Assembly (NCBI GenBank): GCA_900617975.1 | Contig: UZAE01012314.1 | Span: forward strand, 28,565 to 46,769 | DNA from: Rodentolepis nana | Taxonomy: Eukaryota; Platyhelminthes; Cestoda; Cyclophyllidea; Hymenolepididae | Length of the DNA stretch: 18,205 nucleotides | Direction of reading: 5' to 3' | The notes under the pieces: model-generated | The model's database searches: none | What the model was told of the DNA's origin: nothing | Seen by the model: the letters and a program-made list of their open reading frames with translations, nothing else | Program-made: the position numbers and the translations under genes | Shown: positions 1-9,400 of the stretch, piece after piece | Layout of the letters: each line of letters starts with the position of its first letter | Numbering within the stretch: the first letter of the stretch is position 1

Positions 1-2
1 TT

Positions 3-74
3 GAAGACCGGTCAGGAGATCAACGCAAAGAGTCTGATTTGAAGTATTCAGAAGATGACTTCCTAACACAGTAA
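3..74 (+). CDS. Possible 3' end of an upstream coding exon (partial, uncertain)
   Basis: In frame 3 the left edge reads 23 open codons to a TAA at 72-74. The peptide is strongly hydrophilic, rich in Asp, Glu, Lys, Arg and Ser, and ends ...SEDDFLTQ. The sequence becomes AT-rich and stop-dense directly after the stop, as expected when a terminal exon passes into a 3' UTR. The piece is too short to identify a family, and frame 1 also gives 13 open codons before a TGA at 40-42, so chance is a real alternative. If genuine, it belongs to a different gene, since the PDZ gene starts more than 6 kb downstream. Confidence 0.22.
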   Translation, partial: EDRSGDQRKESDLKYSEDDFLTQ

Positions 75-3000
75 ATATAAAAGGAAATATTTGGTTGTTG
101 GAGCATCCTGAGGCACAATTTGAACTGTTTCACACTTTCACTATCTACCGAATGGCCAAGATAAAATAAGTTCCCATATGAATGCAAAAGACTAGTTACT
201 ATTATATTTTCACCGCAATTAGTAAATATAGAATATTATGAATAGCGGCATACTGAACTTCCAATAGTTCAAAGCAGTTACCATGAACTTCGATGCACAA
301 CTCAGTACGTCTCAACATGCTTTCAAAACTTTCGTCAATTCATTTGGCATAATTTCCCCAATTGTATTGCAATTATTGACTGCCATTTCTTCATTATTGT
401 TCTGTTTCACTCTGTCGGTTTTTATTATGCTAGTATCACCACATCTTTGCTCGCCCGGCTATGGAAGTGCTTCAGCATGTCCTGGCATAGTATTTGCTTG
501 CTGTGTTGCTGGGAAGACAGATGTCTAGTCGAGTTCCATAGACATATGAGCAGCCTTGAAAACATGTTGAACATTTCTCAGAGAAAAGCTTGTTTGTGGC
601 TACGTTCGGCGTTAGGGACCGAACCTGTGGCTCTAAATTTAGCAATCATTTTCAGAACAATTCTTTAAGCAGGCTTGAATGTTTGTGAATATTTCGTAGT
701 GAATCTTTCATTTAGGGTTGCAACTGATTAGCATCCTAGAAAATAATAATTACTCTCCATGTTCGGTCAATAAATGGCATTCCACAGGACTGAGCATTGC
801 AGAAAATAGACGTGATGCATCACGTTATCACCCAAAGGCATTTAATATGACACACGATACAAAACCTCATTTACCTTGACTTACCGTATTTCCAACACGT
901 ATATTTAAACTACTCACCAGATACTTACACCCATCTTTGAAGGTGTTACTCATTCATCACACATGTGACTGGTGGGAGAGTTAATAGGAATCACTCTGAT
1001 TTTCCGAGGAATTAGTTTAAAGTTGAGTCAATCTAAATAGATTCGGTGGGCTTCATATTAATATTACTCAAATTTGGGAGTTGCCATGTTTCACCAAATG
1101 AGTAACGAATTGATTACCTTGCAGTCTACGTTTCAATTATATCTGTTATGTTAACCAGAGGCAAGAGATCTTTCAGTTATGCTTCAGAAAACAGACTAAG
1201 TTGAGAACTCTATTGCCACTTCCTATTTTGATGCACTTCTTAATGGTGCAATGCTTACCATGACTAAACTGACGCATAATCTACGCCATCCCCTCCTTTG
1301 ACTTGAATATCATTTTTTCAGATTTTTGTCATTTAAATGCACTTGATGCAAAGTCCCAACGGACCAAAATTATTTTCACTGAGTGACGTGTGTGGTGGTC
1401 GCCATGATGGAGTCGAATGATCTTCGCTAATTATCCCACAAGAATGTCTGCAGCATTTTACCACCCTGTAAATTTTTGGTGTTTTATGGAAATCTCCTCA
1501 TTTCACCAAAAAAATACTATCCAGTTTTTGAGGATCTGCTGATAGCACTGAGAAATCGAGATGAGATACCAATGGTGATCGAGCTGCGATCGAGACTTCC
1601 AATATACCCATATTTCATTACATTATATTCCTATGTTACTCACGTCAATTTTCTCTACACGATCTGGATACAACACAACCAGTGGAGTATTTAGTATACA
1701 ATTATTTTGTTTCATGAGGCATTCTTGTAGTAAGTTGGGAACTAGAGGTCATTGTAGAGTTGTCAAAATAATGTCCAAGGTTATAATTAAAGAAAAGCGC
1801 TCAGAGGAGTTTCAAAGTCTCGTTATCATGTGATTGAACCCGGGCACGCCTTCTCCTGTTTAAGAAACAAACACATAACCATGAACCACACACTCAATTA
1901 AAACTTTAGAAGCTTAGCATTGCATAACTGAAAATAATTCGTGCTTCAGATTCCTATTTAAGGAAACTTAAAGCAGGTACAAGCTGTTTATGAATTCGGC
2001 CATCATAGGGCTTTAGATTGGAGAGATTAAAACTGGAAATAAACTGACGTAAATAATGTATAGTCTTTAGGCATATTATACTTTACTGGGTTCCTAATCT
2101 ACAAAGAAATTCGATTATTAAGATGTTTGAGATTTTTAGAAAACTAAGTATTTTTTGGTGCGTTACTAAGCCAAGAGAGACAATGCGCAGGTCTCGCCTA
2201 CACATAAGAGACACAGACGTCTGGTCGTATTTCTGCAGTCAGAAATGCAAATAGATAAAACGCAATTCACAGAGTTTGGCAACGTTGTCTTTGTTCAAGC
2301 TCCCTTGTATGACCAAGAATCAGGTGAGAGCCGATTCATTAGCTCACGATGAAATACCAGTTTGTTCCGATTTTAAGTAAGATAAATGGTGGAGTCCTGC
2401 TAATAGCGACAAATTATTTCACATAATGTGTAGACTTGGTTTATTACCACAGTGATATTTGAAATCATACTTACCTTTCAGACAAACAAATTTATCCAAT
2501 TCTACCTCGTTTTTTCTTGCACTGAATAGAAGGTTTCAATGTACTTCCATGTGTTATTTTATTTACAATGTTTTAGTCTTCGAAACGGTATGAAAACGGC
2601 ATTCAATTCCATGTGCCAATTCAAAAGGTGAAACCTTCCTTGATAAGATTTGGCATTTAGATTTTTCAAAACACGTTGTTTATGGAAATTTCAATAGAGT
2701 CCTGCATTTATAGGCCATCGATTCGGTCACGTCACATGCTTAAAGATTGCACTTTAAGTAAATCACAGGGCTGGTAATGACAGAGTCGAATTAAATCAAA
2801 TGTTTCGCTGTTTACAAAATATCTTAATTTAAATTTTGGGTTCCGCTTCTTCCTTAAGTGAGCTCTGCTGTGGCCTGGAATGCTAAGTTCATTCGACTTT
2901 ATGCCCTCAAATTGGCCTCCTGGCCATTACAATGCAAAATGTATTACATGGCATCTAACAACTCGTTGTCAGAGTAAAAGTGACACCACTATCCATTTTT

Positions 3001-4761
3001 CTAATATAAAAATACTGGAAGATTTCAATTGAGTGGTTGCAAAATGCTTATTTTTTGTAGGAATAAATTATAAAAACGAGCCTGAGAACCATTAATTGCC
3101 ACACCCTCACTTATGTCTTCATAACTTAACTTGAATTAAGCTCTTAAGTTCTTCAAATTCTGAGGAACTAAACGATGGCAGTATGATTTGGATTTCAAAA
3201 AAATTCCAATCGATAACTGTAGCATCGAGTGCTATGTTTCCCTTGGCCAAATTATAAAAATGGTATTTCCCATAAAATGTATTATTAGAGAACTAAGTGC
3301 CTAGTTGATGTGGGAGACAGAAAGAAGCAAACTGGGTCAAAATTGGAAACAAATCATGTCAGATATCTGAGTAAATGAGTTAATTTAGGCTGTTTTGTAT
3401 ATGCCCATCTAATTGGACCTTTGGTTAATTGCAGTACAACGAGTAGAAGGCTATTATGAGTACCGTAGTATCTAATATTTCATCTGTCAAAGACATAAAA
3501 TATGGACAAAATCAATGATTTTTCCTACTAATGCAACGCATCTTCACTGGCATGCTACCAAAAAATGGACCCATTTAGTAAACATATTGATTCTATTCCT
3601 TCTATTAAAAAGAGAGAAAACTTTAGTAAATTCATAGTAAAAATATGCATTCAATAAATCCATTGGAAGGATCAAACCAAATTTGAATACTTTTCAGACA
3701 TCGAATGGATGACCTCCTTAAAGCTCGTAGGAAACAATGGCCTCTTCGAATGTGAGGAACGAGAATTTAGGTTTTGCAGGCATATTGGAATTACTGGGAG
3801 AGGGAAATGGGGATAATGAGGATGGGGATGTGGGAAAAATAGTGGAATGCATTACCATTGAGGGTGAACAACCTGAGTTGTGATAGTCGAGTGGTATAAG
3901 ATGGATTTTGAGGGATAGATCGGTTTTCCCCAGGGTCAGTTGTTGTGTTATCGTAATGGCAACCAATTCAAATGCCCAAAGATATAGGTAGGTCTTCGTC
4001 TTTTATTTGTTGAAAATGTACGCACACTGAGTGAGAATGACCAAAAAGTAAGTGAGGCGTTTCCTTTGTGACGGTTTTATGTGCAGTTACTCAAACGCAA
4101 GTACTCAAAATAAAACCCGATTTTAGTTGGAAAGTAAGTTAACCCATTCAGATAATAAAATAATTGCCTTTACCGTTTGATTTACCCATATAATGCAAAT
4201 ATCATAAAACTGTAAATGCCAAAAAAAACATGACAATTGCAGCAACAAACGACCAATAGTCTTCGATTTTATGACCGTTCAAATGTCTTCCATCCTGCTG
4301 TAAGTTATAGCTTCACTGGTCATGCAATTGAAAGGCATTACCTGTGACAGGTAAATGAATGCTCATCCAAACGAATATCGATTAATAAAGAGCTACAGTT
4401 TACTTTAAAAAGATATCATATACCTCTCAGAATGCCACAAAATTTTTTGGGTATTTATGGCTCAAAATAGAAAGAAGTTAAAGGAGGCAATAAGTCGTTT
4501 GCACAAAATTCACTGACGTAATTAAGATCATATAACGGTTGATTTGATTGGGATCTGCCTATATCGCCTTTAAAATTCCGAAAGGACATGCTAATTCACT
4601 CATATATGCCTAATCGAAAATATTTCTTGGTAACTGAACTTTACTAGATGATCATTTAAATAATAAAGAACGCAGAAGAATCAGTACAACTTCGTGTTTT
4701 GTAAGTAATCCTATTATTTTTTATTGACACGTCTTCCTGGTGAATTCACCTTTTAGTTCTA
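75..4761. other. Intergenic AT-rich DNA, no supportable gene
   Basis: All six frames are broken by frequent stops. The longest open stretches (81 aa at 283-528 on +, 72 aa at 1476-1694 on +, 82 aa at 3718-3966 on -) have no recognisable domain and no splice-compatible neighbours. The 283-528 frame has a hydrophobic stretch and the 3718-3966 frame is rich in Ser and Pro, but neither looks like a known family. No tRNA cloverleaf, hammerhead core or long terminal repeat was recognised by eye. The part after 74 could hold the 3' UTR of the possible upstream gene. Confidence 0.5.
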
Positions 4762-4790
4762 CCCCCNNCCCCCCCCCCCCCCCCCCCCCC
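4762..4790. repeat. Poly-C tract containing two ambiguous bases
   Basis: This is a run of C over 29 positions interrupted only by N at 4767 and 4768. The Ns show that the assembler could not resolve the run, so its true length is unknown and the 29-base figure should not be trusted. Read on the other strand it is a G-run. Confidence 0.95.
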
Positions 4791-4918
4791 ACCTCCTCTC
4801 AAATCTGCATTTGGCCTCAGATCCATCAGTTAACTTAAATACTTTCCGAATAACTTTTCAGTCAGATAGCTCAGTGAGAAGAGTTCAGTTCAATAGGCAC
4901 TTCGATTAAAAATCAGAT

Positions 4919-4939
4919 TCTCTCTCTCTCTCCCTCTCT
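4919..4939. repeat. CT microsatellite
   Basis: An imperfect (TC)n tract with a CCC interruption, lying between the two poly-C tracts. Just upstream, 4861-4885 resembles a tRNA A-box (TAGCTCAGTGAG at 4867-4878), but no matching acceptor stem or B-box was found. Confidence 0.85.
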
Positions 4940-5019
4940 AACGCATTTTTGATTCTAAAAGTACAGATAAATTGCTATCTATACTTTATGTTCCAACGTT
5001 ACCTGGAGTGTGTTCTCAG

Positions 5020-5031
5020 CCCCCCCCCCCC
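5020..5031. repeat. Second poly-C run
   Basis: Twelve consecutive C residues, about 230 bases downstream of the longer C-tract. Simple homopolymer, liable to length error in assembly. Confidence 0.9.
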
Positions 5032-5918
5032 ACTTCAAGTAGTTTAGTCCTCTTTTGTTAACCAAAAGTACTAAAGAATCGAATGGATAAACTAACTTTC
5101 AAGGTATCAAGGAGTTTTGATTCAGTTGTTATTTAATTTTTGGTTTGGACTATGAAATATATACTAAATGAGTCGTTCATGTATCAAAATCCATGTCTCA
5201 TGATTCGTGTCCTGAATTGGTGTTAATGCTTGACCCCAATGTTTAGTGCCAATTGATTGGCTATGGTTCGCTTTGCCTCTAGTGCATAAAAGCAAAATTA
5301 TCTTGTATGGTATACAGATGCTGTGGAAACACCGTAATCTGCAAGCACTCAATGTTTCATTCGCTTATATCGTTTTTACGCGCATTTCTACTAGCAGTAA
5401 ATTTAGTTAAATAAGACAACGAAATTTATCTGTGTAGACTTTGAAATTGCCTATTAAAAAATAAAATGACCTTTGTGGGAATAATTGCTTTCAACTCTAT
5501 CCACCCGTTGATAGGTAACTTTTAAGCCGAACATGGGACGGTCAGCTCCGTAGAGCACTTATGAGTTCGGATAATAGGACTCGTAAGTACACCCATTTTA
5601 ATTCACTCAATAGAGATTTTATTATCTTTGATATAAAGGACTGTTATTATGACGGGAAATTGGTTGAACTGAATTTACGAACTTGAGAGGAATAGTGGGG
5701 TAAGATGGCAAATACTGGATCAGATATACGAAGTGGAACCATGTTGGGTTGAAATAAATTATAGGAAAGGGAGGGGGGAGGACTTCTTTAATTCTCATGC
5801 CCCATTTTGTAGGCATAATGTGCACACTGCCTGAGCATGGCAAATTCATTAAGCTTGCAAATTTGGTTTTGCAGCGGGAAAGATGGTAGCTAGAAGCAGC
5901 CCGCAATTGATTAGCCAT
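5032..5918. other. Intergenic DNA before the promoter region, nothing identified
   Basis: Open frames on the minus strand here (62 aa at 5164-5352 and 99 aa at 5622-5921) show no domain, no plausible signal or repeat, and no splice-linked partners. The DNA becomes less AT-rich towards the right, where the probable promoter of the PDZ gene begins. Confidence 0.45.
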
Positions 5919-6250
5919 CACGTGTTTTGTAAGTTCAAGCGCTCTGATTGGCTAGGTGGCAGCACACATACACCCCACGCATATGCGTGTGCACGGACAA
6001 ATCTACCCCTTGCTGTGCACGTACTTGTCTTGGTCTAATCCCTCTTCTCCCATCCTGATTCCCTGGAAAGTTAGCAGCTGTTCTGTGCGTGCGTGGTCCC
6101 GATTTACGTGCCCTGTAGGCACACCAGACATAACCAAAAACCCTCCTAAAGTAGAAGACGCGGAAGAAGATTAAATATACTTGAAGGGACGCCATACGGA
6201 GATTATACAAGGAGGAAAAAATTGTTAGCCATTTCAGTGGGCTAACCATC
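5919..6250 (+). promoter_or_regulatory. Probable promoter / 5' leader of the PDZ gene
   Basis: This stretch directly upstream of the PDZ gene is visibly more GC- and CpG-rich than its surroundings. It contains a CACGTG E-box (5919-5924), an inverted CCAAT box (ATTGGC around 5947-5952), a perfect 14-bp palindrome CACGCATATGCGTG (5976-5989), a CAGCTG E-box of the type bound by myogenic bHLH factors (6075-6080) and an AT-rich TTAAATATAC (about 6172-6181) that could serve as a weak TATA-like element. The short motifs are seen directly. Their use as a promoter is inferred from position and composition. A CAG at about 6230 after a pyrimidine-containing stretch could alternatively be an acceptor for an upstream untranslated exon. 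Confidence 0.4.
5976..5989. repeat. Perfect 14-bp palindrome in the promoter region
   Basis: CACGCATATGCGTG equals its own reverse complement. It sits about 340 bases upstream of the start codon and is compatible with a dimeric DNA-binding protein site. No specific factor can be named with confidence. Confidence 0.7.
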
Positions 6251-6331
6251 CTTGTGCCCTTCTTTCGAATTGGATTATTTTAAACCGCTCATATTAGCAC
6301 TTTACAACTTGCGGATTATTTTGCACTCACA

Positions 6332-6433
6332 ATGTCAACGAAGACTGTTGAGAAGGTTATTCAAATGAGGCAAGGGCCGCCATGGGGATTTCGTCTTTCA
6401 GACACATTCAATGGAAATTTAGTCGTCTCCCAA
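6332..6433 (+). CDS. Exon 1: start codon and first half of the PDZ domain
   Basis: Encodes residues 1-34, beginning MSTKTVEKV and containing GPPWGFRL (residues 15-22), the carboxylate-binding loop between the first two PDZ strands in the ALP/Enigma and synaptopodin-2 class, followed by FNGNLVVSQ. The ATG at 6332 has A at -3, and an in-frame TAA lies 51 bases upstream, so this is the first possible in-frame Met. The exon ends in phase 0 at a GTAAAT donor (6434). A PDZ domain starting within the first residues is the standard layout in these families. No signal peptide or membrane segment is present, consistent with a cytoplasmic protein. Confidence 0.88.
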
Positions 6434-9400
6434 GTAAATACTGCGGATCTAACTTTGGCTTGATTTCTTCCTAAACACATTGAGTCGATTGAAATCCAAT
6501 TCATTTTAACTGCTTAAATGCCTTTCTTAAAATTATATTATTTAGTGATTGGCAACTTTATTTGTTTCTTGCTGACAAGTGAGGATGAAAGATGGCAAGT
6601 TGTGTAGGAAATGCATTATGAATCGAAATTTAAACTCTCCAATACTTGGTTTCAATACCATCATCATTGACTGAAAGGGTTGACATTAAGAAACCATGCC
6701 TAAATATTCAGATGGCGCTCGTGTTATGAAGATGATTCAAAGATTAAACTTTATAGTCTTTTTTGTTAATATCCGTTGTGCGATTCTAACGCTCTACAGA
6801 GAGTGCTAAATGAACAAATAGTTGGAAAATTAGTATCACTTTCTATAATGCTTTTATGCCTTACACAACGATTGATATCAAATTAATTTTCATAATACAA
6901 AGAGAACAGCATTAAGAAAATTCACTCTTTTTTGTATATTTTGACTAGGTTCGACGACAAAGTCCAGCGGATGTAGCCGGTCTGCGTGAAAATGATATTG
7001 TTCTTGCCCTCAATAACTATCCAACCAGAGGACTAAACCGCTCCTATGCCATCGAGATCATCAACAGTTCCAAGTATGAGCTGGATCTAGTTGTTCAAAG
7101 GTAGATTTACAAATTCACTCATATTTTGCATTTGCATCTTTCGAAGATTTAAGCTAACTCGACCTTTTAAAAAAAAACTTACTATTTATATTCAAATAAT
7201 AATCTGTATTGTTTCGTATTTTATGAAACTTTTAAATTCAAAATAAACTGCATATGCATATAGGTAAATGCAGTTATTAGCTTATAATATATTATGTATA
7301 TGCTCATGGTTACCAACTCTATAGTAATAAGAGATTTTGCAAGAATTTCTTTAACATATACTTGTTGGCTAATCACACGAGAAAATGAATGAATTCAAAG
7401 GTACCACATCTTTTGTTAGACAAGAACGGCGAAAGCCACAAATGATGACCTTCTTCTTGGATACGAGTGCTGCTAGGGGTCAACTGGTACGTCAAGAGAC
7501 GGCATCTCGTGACCTTGACATCTCCTGGCGGAAGGAGCCATCACCACCACCGCCACCTCCAGAACCACCTAGAATTCAACCTATAGACCCTAATATCACC
7601 CCCGTCTCTCTGGATCGCTTATTGAAGGAATATGATGCACCGAAGACCACTCCACCCGCTAAAAGTGAGCTCCATTTATTGCTTTTGCGCTAATTTGTTT
7701 CAATCGTAGCAACTTAAATATGTGCTATTGAGCTTTCAAGAACTAATCTGCTTATTTATGAAAAAGGCCATTAACCACAATATTTGGGTGGTTAAGGATA
7801 TCTAGGTTTCAAATGGTCCTGAAAGTGTTTCCAACCACAAGGGTAATGCTACCCTCCTGTCTGGAAGGTAGACTTTCTCTTGCATGTATCGGCATCAGAC
7901 TTTTGTCGTTATTCATAAATTAGCACTCCCAGCTTTAAAGTCATAACTGTCTGGGAAGTGCCAACAAGAATGACTGGCTTTTTGAAACTGACTGCAGTTA
8001 AACATCGTTCTGTTTGACCATAAATTAGTGTTAATAAATTTTAAGTGGACCAACGCATTCATTGTTAAAGAATAGTTGAGGCTATCTGGCGGACAGTGAA
8101 GTGTGATTTATGTAAATAAGTGCGTAACAATTAACAGAAAAGCAAGTCTAATCATTTAAACAGTCAAGAACTCACGCTTTGGAGTTTCATAAAAGTTACT
8201 TCCTCTAGTGTAAGAATGAGAAGATGTCATTTGTTCGGAAGATGGTTAAGCCAGGGACTTAAAATCACTTGCTCTAAAATTGAAGGACAGAGATTCCTCT
8301 TCCAAAAGACGCCGTAGGAAAAGCTATGCAATTATTTACTAGGTAAACGTATTTTTAATTGCAACGGAGATAACCTAATCACTTTGCTTCCCATTAGGCA
8401 CAAATGCTTAAAAAAGGGCGTCTAGTTTACACAACTTTTGTTTTGATTTCTTTCCACAGCTTGAGCACTACCTTAAGCCTGGTGAATAGCATCTCACCTT
8501 ACCTTACAGCCCTTGATAAAATATCAGGAAATTTGTTCTGTAACTTTATTCAAAAAGGAAATGTTCTGTTTGCCGCCTTGATCGTAACTTAATTTCAACT
8601 CAGTATTATAATTACATTTGCAAATCAGTGCCTTAATATGGACTTAAGAAAATAAAAGTAAGCAAATTAAAAAGAAACTTTGACTGAGTTAGGATACATT
8701 CGGTAGATGAGAAAATTGCTCAATTGTCAAATGCTTTTGAATAAAATAGCCGCCATTATTTTAGACCGCTCCTCGGGAGACCTCATAAAGTACTTCCATT
8801 ACACCTATTAAATGGTTGGCTTTTGTAGTACTGGAAAAGAAATTAGTAACTTTCTCGAGACCGCCCAATGCATATCTAATAGTACATCGGGTTAGGATCT
8901 TGGAAGAGAGGGGATTTACGTGGTCGTAAAATATGCTGACACCAATTTTTGACTTTTCCTCGAAGTGCAGAAAGGATTCGAATTCCGCAGCCATGCATAT
9001 GATCTATTAGTGACCACCCTCATCATCTAGCGCTAAATTGATACACCACCCAGTAATTTCACTTTGGCATCCGAATTCAACCTATTCCCCACTTTAAAAT
9101 AAATGCAGAGGCGTTATAACATTATTGGGAAGGGCACGCATATTCGTAAAAAGATAATTCTTGCAATTCAATCTCTATGACTAGATGAGTGCAAATTTGA
9201 ACTACATTCAAGTCAAACTATCAGTATTCCAAGCGTTGTGCCTCTAATCCTGACGATAGTCATCCCATTGGGAACGAACCAGAATCTCTGTGCTTGAGCA
9301 GAATATTTCCATATTCTCAAAAGTTCCTTTGTCTTTGTATGACGATTTCCGCGGTTCTTTTCCACTAGAAATTATCCTCTGTGAAGCTCTTACACAAGCT

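Noticed and set aside
283..668. Overlapping open frames (81 and 73 aa) with hydrophobic and cysteine-rich stretches
   Set aside because: They overlap in different frames, show no signal-peptide cleavage pattern or family motif, and lengths of this size are expected by chance.
3718..3966. 82-aa Ser/Pro-rich minus-strand open frame
   Set aside because: Low-complexity, isolated in intergenic DNA, with no recognisable domain or splice partners.
4861..4935. tRNA gene
   Set aside because: Only an A-box-like segment is present; the acceptor stem and T-arm do not pair.
5935..6249. 104-aa open frame on the minus strand and 72-aa open frame on the plus strand (5956-6174) just upstream of the PDZ gene
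   Set aside because: Both fall in the locally GC-rich promoter block, where stops are rarer. Neither shows a domain, and the plus-strand frame ends before the gene start with no donor linking it to exon 1.
8459..8490. Acceptor with a long pyrimidine tract followed by a short open stretch and GTGAAT in intron 3
   Set aside because: In the required phase the second codon is TGA; the frame that is open does not match exon 3 or exon 4.
8761..8994. 77-aa minus-strand open frame inside intron 3
   Set aside because: Composition looks protein-like, but it has stops directly upstream, no acceptor/donor partners and no motif I recognise. It may be a chance frame or an old insertion remnant.
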